Assembly (NCBI RefSeq): GCF_023195755.1
Contig: NZ_CP096203.1
Span: 3,925,212 to 3,989,211, forward strand
From: Chryseobacterium nepalense
GTDB lineage: Bacteria; Bacteroidota; Bacteroidia; Flavobacteriales; Weeksellaceae
Length of the DNA: 64,000 nucleotides
Direction: 5' to 3'
Shown: positions 52,108 through 60,285 of the stretch, one piece after another
How positions within the stretch are numbered: position 1 is the first letter of the stretch
Layout: every line of letters starts with the position of its first letter
Notes under the pieces: generated by a model
Seen by the model: the letters and a program-made list of their open reading frames with translations, nothing else
What the model was told of the DNA's origin: nothing
The model's database searches: none
Position numbers and translations under genes: made by a program

Positions 52108-53067
52108 ATGAAAGTTTTAGCAAACGACGGCCTGGATCAATCCGGTATTGATGCACTCACTGAAAAAGGTTTTGAAGTAATCACTGCAAAAGTTCCTCAG
52201 GAGTTTTTGATGGATTATATTAATGAGCATAAGATCCGCACATTGCTGGTACGAAGTGCCACACAGGTCAGAAAAGATATTATTGACAATTGTCCGTCCC
52301 TCGAAATCATCGGGAGAGGTGGTGTAGGAATGGATAATATTGATGTGGATTATGCCAGAGAAAAAGGTATTCATGTAATCAATACGCCTTCAGCTTCTTC
52401 AGAATCGGTGGCAGAACTGGTTTTTGCCCATTTGTTTTCCGGAGCAAGATTTTTGCAGGATTCCAACAGGAAAATGCCTTTGGTAGGTGATTCCGAATTT
52501 GCAGCCCTGAAAAAAGCATATGCAGCCGGTATTGAACTGAAAGGAAAAACAATCGGTATTGTAGGAATGGGAAGAATCGGGCAGGAGGTTGCTAAAATTG
52601 CACTCGGCCTTGGAATGAGAGTGGTAGCAGCAGATAGCAATGTGGGAAGAGCAAGTATTAAGGTAACTTTCTATAACAACCAGTTCATCAATGTTGATAT
52701 CGAAACGGAACCGCTACAGGATGTTCTTAAACATTCAGATTTTATAACGCTTCATGTGCCGGCGCAAAAAGACGGATATATGATCGGTAAAAATGAATTT
52801 GAAATGATGAAAGACGGAGTTGCCATCGTAAACTGCTCAAGAGGTGGCGTTATCGATGAAACAGCATTGATCGAAGCCTTAAATTCAGGAAAAGTGAAAT
52901 TCGCAGGACTGGATGTTTTTATCAATGAGCCTACACCTTCCAAAGAAATCCTCAATCATCCGAAAATTTCCATGACACCACACACCGGTGCTTCAACACT
53001 GGAAGCTCAGGACAGAATCGGGCTTTCATTGGCAGAGCAGATATCCAGTATTTTACAGATTCAGTAG
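52108..53067 (+). CDS. serA: D-3-phosphoglycerate dehydrogenase-like, short form
   Basis: A 319-aa D-2-hydroxyacid dehydrogenase: EIIGRGGVGMDNIDVDYAR, the NAD site GKTIGIVGMGRIGQEVAKIA, catalytic Arg in VNCSRGGVIDETAL, Glu in GLDVFINEPTP and His in MTPHTGASTLEAQ. The GVGMDNIDVD block and NTPSASSESVAEL suit phosphoglycerate dehydrogenase. There is no ACT domain, so it is the short, probably not serine-inhibited type. serC is not adjacent, so a different hydroxyacid substrate cannot be excluded. Confidence 0.85.
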   Translation: MKVLANDGLDQSGIDALTEKGFEVITAKVPQEFLMDYINEHKIRTLLVRSATQVRKDIIDNCPSLEIIGRGGVGMDNIDVDYAREKGIHVINTPSASSESVAELVFAHLFSGARFLQDSNRKMPLVGDSEFAALKKAYAAGIELKGKTIGIVGMGRIGQEVAKIALGLGMRVVAADSNVGRASIKVTFYNNQFINVDIETEPLQDVLKHSDFITLHVPAQKDGYMIGKNEFEMMKDGVAIVNCSRGGVIDETALIEALNSGKVKFAGLDVFINEPTPSKEILNHPKISMTPHTGASTLEAQDRIGLSLAEQISSILQIQ

Positions 53068-53088
53068 TACAATATTAATCACAATAAT

Positions 53089-53117
53089 AAAGCACTTCAT
53101 ACGAAGTGCTTTTCTTT
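53089..53117. terminator. Bidirectional terminator between serA and mscL
   Basis: AAAGCACTTC - ATAC - GAAGTGCTTT with T-rich tail on the plus strand; the complement ends in AT-rich sequence after mscL. It serves the convergent genes. Confidence 0.85.
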
Positions 53118-53502
53118 ATATATTATTTTTAGTTTTAAGTAAATCTCTTATTTCTGTAAGTAATTTCTGGTCTTCCGTAAGTACCGGTGGCGGAGGTGCT
53201 GTTTCCGGTTTTTTATTAAGACTGTTTACACCTTTAATAAGAAGAAATAGAACAAAAGCAACTATAAGGAAGCTGATAACCGAAGATAAAAAATTACCAT
53301 ATTTTACCCCTCCCCAGGAAAGTTCTGCAATATTTTTAACATTAGCCTTTTCCAAAGCCGGATTCAGAAGAAGTGGTGTAATGATGTCATCAACAAATGA
53401 CTTTACAATGGCACTGAACGCAGCACCAATGATGACACCGACTGCAAGATCAAGCACGTTCCCTTTGAACGCAAATTCTTTAAATTCTTTAACAAATCCC
53501 AT
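53116..53502 (-). CDS. mscL: Large-conductance mechanosensitive channel
   Basis: A 128-aa channel that opens under membrane tension. FKEFAFKGNVLDLAVGVIIG at the N-terminus with AAFSAIVKSFVDDIITPLL (TM1 and loop), ISFLIVAFVLFLLIKGVNSL (TM2) and a cytoplasmic tail with LLTEIRDLL. Full length. Monocistronic and convergent with serA. Confidence 0.95.
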   Translation of the reverse strand: MGFVKEFKEFAFKGNVLDLAVGVIIGAAFSAIVKSFVDDIITPLLLNPALEKANVKNIAELSWGGVKYGNFLSSVISFLIVAFVLFLLIKGVNSLNKKPETAPPPPVLTEDQKLLTEIRDLLKTKNNI

Positions 53503-53703
53503 ATTTATATTTTTAATTATTGTCTAAAATCAGGTTAATTTACAAAAAAATATGTAATTGTTTCATTTTAATTCCTTCTTTAGCGAATAATTTGCGTAGA
53601 TAAGGACTGTTTTCTAATATTTTATTATAAATTTTATATGTACCGGTTTTTTTAAAATTACTTTTTTGTAAATTGCTGATAGCACATTATTAAATATCAA
53701 TCA

Positions 53704-55218
53704 ATGAAAATTTTTACAGCAGAGCAGATTCGCGACTGTGATCAATACACTATAAAAAATGAGCCGGTTTCTTCTGTACAGCTTATGGAAAGAGCTGCAG
53801 AATCATGCGTGGAATGGATCTCTGAAAACTGTAATCATCACCGTAATTTTGTTGTTTTCTGTGGAAGCGGAAATAATGGGGGCGACGGTTTTGCTATTGC
53901 CAGAATGCTTTACCAGAAAGGATTCGATATAGATGTATTTACTCATACAAAAGCTAAGTTTTCTTCCGATGCTCAGGAAAATTTCAGGCACATCAAAGAA
54001 ATTTCAGGAATAACAGTCAGGGAGTTTAAAGAAGTATTCAATTATCGTTTTGACAGCAGAACAGTGATTATTGATGCGCTCTTCGGCACCGGACTTTCAA
54101 GAAGTCTGGACGGTGATATGAAAAACCTGGTAGAGTTTTTAAATCAGAAAAAAAACATAAAAATTTCCATTGATCTGCCTTCTGGTCTTCTGGCTGATGC
54201 TGTTTCAGATTCTGATTCGGTTGTTTTTATGGCAGACTATACGTTAAGTTTCCAGTTCTGGAAAAAATCTTTTCTCCATGCCGAAACCGGAAAGTTTGCA
54301 GGAAGAGTTCAGGTGTTGGATATTCATTTAAGTCAGGATTATATTGATGAAACTGAAACGGAAGATTTTGTAATTGATGATGAGATCATTAAAACTATTT
54401 TTAAAATAAGAAGTGAATTTTCGCATAAAGGAACTTATGGAAAGGTAAATATTATCGCCGGAAGCTATGGGAAAATGGGAGCGGCAGTACTTTCTACCAG
54501 GTCTGCTCTGAAGACAGGTGCAGGTCTCACTTTTACACTGGCTCCAAAATGCGGATACGAAATTTTGCAGACTTCTGATCCGGAGGCCATGTTTATCGAA
54601 GGCGGAAAAGATTGTATTGAAAGTTTCGATGTTGATGAAACAGCTGTTTGCGGAATAGGTCCCGGAATCGGAACCCATGAAAAAACAGCGACAAGTCTTC
54701 TTAAGTTTTTAAAAAGCTATTCAAAACCGTTGATTCTTGATGCAGATGCTTTAAATATTATAGCTCAGGATCCTGCCAGTTTAAATTTAATTCCTAAGAA
54801 ATCGATTATCACTCCCCATCCCAAAGAATTTGAAAGGCTTTTCGGAAAAACGAAAAATTCTTTTGAAAGAACGGAGCTGGCTAAAAGTAAAAGCCGGGAG
54901 CTGCAGATTTATATTGTTTTAAAAGATCATCATACCCAGATTGTTACCCCGGAAGGCAAGGTTTTCTATAATATCACAGGCAATTCCGGGCTGGCCAAAG
55001 GCGGGAGCGGCGATATTCTTACGGGAATTATCACTTCATTCCTGGCACAGCAGTATACAGAGCAGGAAGCAGCAGTGTTGGGCGTATGGTTCCATGGAAA
55101 AGCAGCTGAATTTGCTTCAGAGAAACATTCCAAAGAATCCATGCTTCCATCTGATGTAATTAATGAGTTTGGGAATGTATTTTCTGAATTGAATGGTAAA
55201 GTGGAGAAGCTTTTATGA
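53704..55218 (+). CDS. nnrD: Bifunctional NAD(P)HX epimerase/dehydratase
   Basis: Repairs hydrated NADH/NADPH (504 aa). The N-terminal YjeF epimerase half (about 1-220) has VFCGSGNNGGDGFAIARML and DALFGTGLSRSLDG. The C-terminal ADP-dependent dehydratase half has GPGIGTHEKTAT, PLILDADALNIIAQ, ITPHPKEFERLFG and GNSGLAKGGSGDILTGIITS. The fused arrangement is common in bacteria. Followed by a 214-bp gap with a terminator-like hairpin. Confidence 0.94.
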   Translation: MKIFTAEQIRDCDQYTIKNEPVSSVQLMERAAESCVEWISENCNHHRNFVVFCGSGNNGGDGFAIARMLYQKGFDIDVFTHTKAKFSSDAQENFRHIKEISGITVREFKEVFNYRFDSRTVIIDALFGTGLSRSLDGDMKNLVEFLNQKKNIKISIDLPSGLLADAVSDSDSVVFMADYTLSFQFWKKSFLHAETGKFAGRVQVLDIHLSQDYIDETETEDFVIDDEIIKTIFKIRSEFSHKGTYGKVNIIAGSYGKMGAAVLSTRSALKTGAGLTFTLAPKCGYEILQTSDPEAMFIEGGKDCIESFDVDETAVCGIGPGIGTHEKTATSLLKFLKSYSKPLILDADALNIIAQDPASLNLIPKKSIITPHPKEFERLFGKTKNSFERTELAKSKSRELQIYIVLKDHHTQIVTPEGKVFYNITGNSGLAKGGSGDILTGIITSFLAQQYTEQEAAVLGVWFHGKAAEFASEKHSKESMLPSDVINEFGNVFSELNGKVEKLL

Positions 55219-55377
55219 GAAGCTTTTAAAGATAATAGACGAGAGAATACGTCAGATTCCAGTCTTGAACTTTGTTTGACTACACCGAAATAACATTCAC
55301 CGAGTAAAAGAATATAATCTTCGATTCTAAGACAAAAGATAATTGAATAATCTTAATCAAAAAATGATAACCAAATA

Positions 55378-55404
55378 AAAAGCAAGCCTTCACGACTTGC
55401 TTTT
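55378..55404. terminator. Terminator after lgt / nnrD
   Basis: AAAAGCAAG - CCTTCACGA - CTTGCTTTT; works for either strand between the convergent nnrD and lgt genes. The stretch 55219-55377 before it shows nothing recognisable. Confidence 0.75.
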
Positions 55405-55432
55405 ACTTGTTTGTAATAAAATATCTTAAGAA

Positions 55433-56701
55433 TTATTCAGGTTTTTCATTTTCCGCCTGTGTGATTCTGAACTTTTTAGATATAATCATGATTACGACGC
55501 CGGCAATCATAAAAGGAATTGATAATACCTGTCCGGTATTCAGTCCTCCGAACTGAATGAATTCATCACCCTGTGGCTCTTTCAGGAATTCTACAAAGAA
55601 TCTTATTGCCCAAAGAATGATGAAAAATAATCCGAACAACCATCCCTGCTGATATTTCTTATTGGTTTTTCTGTATAAAATCCACAACAGGACAAACAGA
55701 CAGATATATCCGAATGCTTCAAAAAGCTGTGATGGATAACGTGGCACCGTCACGCCGTACTCGCTGCTTTGTTGCGGGAAAAGTAAAGCGAAGGGTGAGT
55801 TGGGGTCCACCGGCTTTCCGATAATTTCGGAGTTAAAGAAATTTCCAAGTCTTACGAACGCACCCCCCAGTGCTACAACAATTCCAAGTCTGTCGTACAC
55901 CCATAAAGGATTTTTCTTAATAATTTTGAATGAATAATAAAGGGTGGTAAAAATCAGTGCGATGGTTGCCCCATGACTTGCCAATCCTGAAAACCCGGTA
56001 AATTTAAGGCCATTTTTAGTACTGATCGGTAAAAATACGCTCCAGAAATCTTCTTTGAATAATTCCGGCTGGTAAAAGATGACGTGTCCCAAACGTGCCC
56101 CCAGAATTGTTCCTACCAAAGTCCAGGTAAATAATGGCTCCAGGTATTTCTGGTTGACATTGTCGATTTTAAAGATCCTGTTCATTAAAACATACCCGAA
56201 ACCGAATGCGAAAATGAACATTAAGCTGTAAAAATGCAGGGTTATTGGTCCCAGTACAATTCCTTTTGTAGGATCCCAGATCTTAAAAGAAGTCTCCAGG
56301 TTTATCTGATCTGATGAAGCAATCGGTTTACTTGATTTTACCGCGTACTTGAAAGCTGCGATATTATCTTTCGTGGCCGGTGTTTCTATAAGCTTGAAAT
56401 TTTTATCCAAAAACTGGTAGTGAGCTGTTTTAAGCTTATCCAGAGTAAGAGCACTGATGTTGAAATAGGCAGGTTCAAAATTAGCTTCGTTCAGAATAAT
56501 CAGTACGTTTCCTTCTACTTTTCTGTCCGGGAACACGTTAAGGTCTCCAAGTTCCGTAGTACTGTAGATCTTTACAGGAATATTTGCATTGTTGATTTTT
56601 AAAGTTCCTTCCGACATTCCGTCCGGATAATTCTGCGCAAATAAACACTGGGTAATAAACGCAAAAATAACGAGGTACATTCTGAAAAAAATATTGCTCA
56701 T
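55433..56701 (-). CDS. lgt: Prolipoprotein diacylglyceryl transferase with N-terminal extension
   Basis: Transfers diacylglycerol to the lipobox Cys of preprolipoproteins. The C-terminal 280 residues form the usual seven-helix Lgt: GARLGHVIFYQPELF, GFSGLASHGATIALIF, GGAFVRLGNFFNSEIIGKP and TVPRYPSQLFEAFGY, LNTGQVLSIPFMIAG. Ahead of it is a signal-peptide-like segment (MYLVIFAFITQCLFAQ) and a periplasmic region of about 115 residues (LKINNANIPVKIYSTTELGD..., YFNISALTLDKLKTAHYQF) not found in standard Lgt. That makes the protein 422 instead of about 280-300 aa. Confidence 0.92.
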   Translation of the reverse strand: MSNIFFRMYLVIFAFITQCLFAQNYPDGMSEGTLKINNANIPVKIYSTTELGDLNVFPDRKVEGNVLIILNEANFEPAYFNISALTLDKLKTAHYQFLDKNFKLIETPATKDNIAAFKYAVKSSKPIASSDQINLETSFKIWDPTKGIVLGPITLHFYSLMFIFAFGFGYVLMNRIFKIDNVNQKYLEPLFTWTLVGTILGARLGHVIFYQPELFKEDFWSVFLPISTKNGLKFTGFSGLASHGATIALIFTTLYYSFKIIKKNPLWVYDRLGIVVALGGAFVRLGNFFNSEIIGKPVDPNSPFALLFPQQSSEYGVTVPRYPSQLFEAFGYICLFVLLWILYRKTNKKYQQGWLFGLFFIILWAIRFFVEFLKEPQGDEFIQFGGLNTGQVLSIPFMIAGVVIMIISKKFRITQAENEKPE

Positions 56702-56728
56702 TTCTATTCTTTTATAGTTTGTTATATT

Positions 56729-56980
56729 CTAAATTTTATTGTGTCGGGGCGGAACGGGATCATAGCCGCTTCCTCCCCAAGGATGACATCTTGAAATTCT
56801 TTTGATGCCCAGCCAGAATCCTTTCAAAGGCCCATGCACCTGTAACGCTTTTACCATATAATGCGAACAGGTAGGTTCATACCTGCAGTTTTTAGGCAGC
56901 AGCGGAGAAATAAACCATTGGTAGAATCTGATGAGAATTACCAAAGGAAAGGTGATGATTTTGTTGGCTGTACGTTTCAA
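56729..56980 (-). CDS. yidD: Membrane protein insertion efficiency factor YidD
   Basis: An 83-aa protein: [20 protein letters not shown] with the amphipathic helix, [20 protein letters not shown] (the C-x6-C block), [20 protein letters not shown] and DPVPP, all YidD hallmarks. It assists YidC-mediated insertion. The start is TTG at 56980; no in-frame ATG upstream. Follows 27 bp upstream of lgt in the same direction. Confidence 0.92.
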   Translation of the reverse strand: MKRTANKIITFPLVILIRFYQWFISPLLPKNCRYEPTCSHYMVKALQVHGPLKGFWLGIKRISRCHPWGGSGYDPVPPRHNKI

Positions 56981-57252
56981 AACATTGCAAAAATAGGGTA
57001 AAAAATCGGAAGTTGGCGGAAATATACCGGAAGTTTCGGCAGGAAAGGAGGGTGTTTATCGGAGATATTTTGGTGTTGGTCGATTTGTGAAATTGCTGTA
57101 ACCTAAATTATTGCGATCCGTGTTATTTTCTAAAAGAAAATTATGTATTTTTGATAAAATGCTTCTTCCCAAAACCTTATCGGCAATAAAGAAGAACATA
57201 AAAAGTTAAGAACAGGTAGAATTCTGGAAAACCCAGGCTGAAAGCCGCAAGT

Positions 57253-57400
57253 AATTTCCTGTTTTCCCGAAAAGCTGTTGCACCCCTGTAATGACTTTTC
57301 GGGAACACCCGAAAGTTTGTCGCACCCTCGCAACAGCTTTTCGGGAAACCCCGAAAGCTTCCTGCAGCCTGCAGGAGATTTTCGGAAATATCCGGAAGGT
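57253..57400. repeat. Degenerate 42-bp tandem repeat array
   Basis: At least three consecutive 42-bp units (57253-57294, 57295-57336, 57337-57378) plus a partial fourth. Shared features are TTTTCGGG...CCCGAAA near the start (a small palindrome) and GCA at position 28-30. Both strands read in the repeat's frame as 14-residue periods such as LFGxxRKxxA. The 503-bp gap 56981-57483 upstream of the DUF6261 gene holds only this array and otherwise featureless sequence. Confidence 0.75.
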
Positions 57401-57483
57401 AATCTTATTGATGAAGGGGGCTAACCGGAACAGATAAATAAAAAATCGTATCGTACGGTTTAAATAATAAAAATAATACACAA

Positions 57484-58200
57484 ATGAATTTTATTGATTT
57501 ACCTAAACTCCGCGATGCAGAATACCTGCAATACGTAAAAGACTTCTCAGGAATTATCGCCCTGAACAATCCTTCAACCTTACAGATCGATGCCAAACTT
57601 TCAACCTTTAACACCAGGATTGATGAGCTTGAAAACCTGTACAAAGAAACCTTGGACAACGGGAAAACGCAGGACCTTTTGCAGTTGGATGAAAGAAGAG
57701 ATAATGCCGTCAAAGGAATTTATTATTTTCTTCTGGGGCATTCTTATCATTTCGAAGCAGATAAAAAACAGAAGGCACAATTGCTTCTCGATAATATGGC
57801 TCTGTATGGAAGCGGTATTGTGCGTTTAAATTATCGGACAGAAACCGCAACGATTAATAATCTCATCAGAGATTGGGAAAATAAGCCCGAACTTACAAAT
57901 GCGGTTGCTACCTTTAATCTTTCTGCATGGATCAATGAGATGAAAACAGCCAATGACCTGTTTAATACTGCCTATCTTTCCCGCGCCCAGGAATATGGAT
58001 ATGCAAGTACAGAAGCTATTAAGTCTAAAAGAGAAGAGGTGGATGCCGCCTATTATGCATTGCGTGACAGCATTGATACGATTCATCTTCTGGTGGAAAT
58101 GCCGCTATCACCATACGAAACAGTCATCAATCAGCAACTGAATACGCTTACGGATCAGTATAATATACTGCTGGTGAATAAAAAAAATGTTTGCCTGTAG
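57484..58200 (+). CDS. DUF6261 family protein
   Basis: A 238-aa, largely helical cytoplasmic protein. The pattern LPKLRDAEYLQYVKDFSGII near the start, DERRDNAVKGIYYFLLGHSYH in the middle and YYALRDSIDTIHLLVEMPLSP fit the DUF6261 family of Bacteroidota, whose function is unknown. Preceded by a 42-bp repeat array, and followed by a terminator. Single gene with its own promoter presumed. Confidence 0.72.
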   Translation: MNFIDLPKLRDAEYLQYVKDFSGIIALNNPSTLQIDAKLSTFNTRIDELENLYKETLDNGKTQDLLQLDERRDNAVKGIYYFLLGHSYHFEADKKQKAQLLLDNMALYGSGIVRLNYRTETATINNLIRDWENKPELTNAVATFNLSAWINEMKTANDLFNTAYLSRAQEYGYASTEAIKSKREEVDAAYYALRDSIDTIHLLVEMPLSPYETVINQQLNTLTDQYNILLVNKKNVCL

Positions 58201-58248
58201 AGGAAAAATTAAAAGCTACCTTGAGAATAAGAAATCAATTAGCCCCAA

Positions 58249-58280
58249 AAACCCGTCAATACATTGGCGGGTTTCTTTTA
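58249..58280 (+). terminator. Terminator after DUF6261 gene
   Basis: AAACCCGTCAAT - AC - ATTGGCGGGTTT, 12 pairs (one wobble), T-rich tail. Confidence 0.88.
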
Positions 58281-58379
58281 TGCTGTGACAGGAATAAGAT
58301 TTGTATTACTTTATTAACTTTGCATTACATATTAATACCAGTTCACAATATTTAACTTTAACAAATACTTTTACCTACC

Positions 58380-59657
58380 TTGAATCAAAATATTCCATTA
58401 GCAGAAAAACTAAGACCGAAGACACTGGAAGATGTTCTCGGGCAGGAACACCTTACAGGTGAGAAGGGAACCATAAGGAAAATGCTGCAGAATAATACAC
58501 TGAATTCTTTAATTTTCTGGGGGCCGCCGGGAACAGGAAAAACAACCTTGGCAGAAATTGTTTCAGAACAGTCGGGAAGGAAATTCTATAAGCTTTCTGC
58601 AGTTTCTTCGGGGGTTAAAGATGTCCGTGATGTCATTGAAGATGCTAAAAAACAGAATCTTTTTTCGGGAAAATCTCCGATTTTATTTATTGACGAAATT
58701 CACAGATTCAACAAATCACAGCAGGATTCGCTGTTGCATGCTGTAGAGAAAGGATGGATCGTCCTGATTGGGGCAACCACGGAAAATCCCAGTTTTGAAG
58801 TGGTTTCCGCATTGCTCTCAAGAAGTCAGGTTTATATTCTGAAAGCACTGAGCTATGAAAAACTTGAGGAATTAATAGATATCGCTCTTGATAAATTTAA
58901 TACTGATGAAAAGTCTGATTTTAAGGTTGTTGAAAAAGAAGCATTCATACAATATTCCGGCGGTGATGCAAGGAAACTGATCAATTCTGTGGAGCTGGTG
59001 CTCAATCAATATATCAATTCTTCCAAAAAAGAGATCGGTAATGAAGATGTTCTGGAAGTACTGCAGGAAACGATGGCACTGTATGATAAAAACGGCGAAC
59101 AGCATTATGATATCATTTCAGCATTCATCAAATCAATGCGCGGAAGCGATCCAAATGGAGCGGTGTATTGGCTGGCAAGGATGATTGCGGGAGGAGAAGA
59201 TATTAAGTTCATAGCCCGGAGAATGCTGATACTGGCTGCTGAAGATATCGGATTGGCAAATCCTAATGCCTTGATTATGGCCAACAACTGTTTCCAGGCG
59301 GTAAATGTGATCGGGAATCCGGAGGCAAGGATTATCTTGAGTGAAACGGCAGTTTACCTGGCGGTCTCTCCAAAGAGCAATTCGACCTATATGGCTATCA
59401 ATGAGGCGCTGGCTCTGGTTAAAAAAACCGGAAATCTTCCTGTTCCCCTTCACCTGAGAAATGCTCCTACCAAACTGATGAAAGATCTGGATTATGGGAA
59501 GGAATATAAATATGCACATTCATATGACGGTAATTTTGTTGATCAGGATTTCCTTCCGGAAGAGATCCGGGATGTAACATTGTATCAGCCGGGCAACAAT
59601 GCAACGGAAAAGAAAATCTATGAAGAACTTAAAAAGAAATGGAACAATAGATATTAA
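58380..59657 (+). CDS. rarA: Replication-associated recombination protein A (RarA/MgsA)
   Basis: AAA+ clamp-loader-like ATPase acting at stalled forks (425 aa): PLAEKLRPKTLEDVLGQEHL, Walker A FWGPPGTGKTTLAEI (about 45-59), Walker B LFIDEIHRFNKSQQD, sensor IGATTENPSFEV and RKLINSVEL, then a C-terminal MgsA domain with SMRGSDPNGAVYWLARMI and LHLRNAPTKLMKDL. Start is TTG at 58380; the first in-frame ATG (in TIRKML) would delete the conserved N-terminus. TAACTTTG at 58315-58322 is a likely -7 element. Confidence 0.95.
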   Translation: MNQNIPLAEKLRPKTLEDVLGQEHLTGEKGTIRKMLQNNTLNSLIFWGPPGTGKTTLAEIVSEQSGRKFYKLSAVSSGVKDVRDVIEDAKKQNLFSGKSPILFIDEIHRFNKSQQDSLLHAVEKGWIVLIGATTENPSFEVVSALLSRSQVYILKALSYEKLEELIDIALDKFNTDEKSDFKVVEKEAFIQYSGGDARKLINSVELVLNQYINSSKKEIGNEDVLEVLQETMALYDKNGEQHYDIISAFIKSMRGSDPNGAVYWLARMIAGGEDIKFIARRMLILAAEDIGLANPNALIMANNCFQAVNVIGNPEARIILSETAVYLAVSPKSNSTYMAINEALALVKKTGNLPVPLHLRNAPTKLMKDLDYGKEYKYAHSYDGNFVDQDFLPEEIRDVTLYQPGNNATEKKIYEELKKKWNNRY

Positions 59658-59680
59658 TGTTGTGCTGTAATGAATAAATA

Positions 59681-59712
59681 AAAAAAGGATACTTACACAA
59701 GTATCCTTTTTT
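59681..59712. terminator. Bidirectional terminator
   Basis: AAAAAAGGATACTT - ACAC - AAGTATCCTTTTTT, a perfect 14-bp stem with T-run on each strand, between convergent rarA and the following secreted protein gene. Confidence 0.93.
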
Positions 59713-59730
59713 ATATAATGTTTAAAAAAA

Positions 59731-60174
59731 TTATTTCTTAATAGCAGTTGTGATGGAAACGGCTTTTGCCCCATGGTTGTCTATAACTTCCATTTTATTC
59801 AGGATATCACCGAAAACTTTTGTATCACTGTTTTTAAATTCATAGCCGTCAATGAATACAGGTGTATCTTTGGCAAGGCCATAATGCACGTTAAGTTCGG
59901 AAAGCGGAATCCTGTCGATTGCTCCTTCGTCGCTTTTTAATTTATAAACTACCAAACCGTTTTCAGCGATGAAGCTGTATTTTTTAAGGTTTTGCGGAAG
60001 TTCTGCTGCAGATTTGTAAGTCTGTGTATTCTGAATAGCGGTTTTATGATTGGCAGTAAACATATCTACTGTTCCGACAATATCATCAGCCACTGCAAAT
60101 TTTGTAGAAGCATTCTTCTGTGCAAATAAAGTGACAGAAGACAATAATAAAAAGGAGTAGAGCAATTTTTTCAT
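59731..60174 (-). CDS. Secreted hypothetical protein
   Basis: A 147-aa protein with signal peptide (MKKLLYSFLLLSSVTLFAQ). The mature part has YSFIAENGLVVYKLKSDEGA, RIPLSELNVHYGL and TPVFIDGYEFKNSDTKVFGD. The pattern looks like a small periplasmic beta/alpha domain. Not recognised. Monocistronic. Confidence 0.7.
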   Translation of the reverse strand: MKKLLYSFLLLSSVTLFAQKNASTKFAVADDIVGTVDMFTANHKTAIQNTQTYKSAAELPQNLKKYSFIAENGLVVYKLKSDEGAIDRIPLSELNVHYGLAKDTPVFIDGYEFKNSDTKVFGDILNKMEVIDNHGAKAVSITTAIKK

Positions 60175-60285
60175 AATGTTTTTGGAATAAGTATCTGTTA
60201 AAAACTTGATAAATATAGTTATTTTTTAGAAAGCGTAAAGAAAATTTTATAATAATTTAATCAAATCATTAAAAATAAACCATTT

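Noticed and set aside
57206..57481. 91-codon minus-strand ORF across the 42-bp repeats
   Set aside because: Its protein-like period comes from the repeat itself, which reads similarly on both strands; no start context or homologue is evident.
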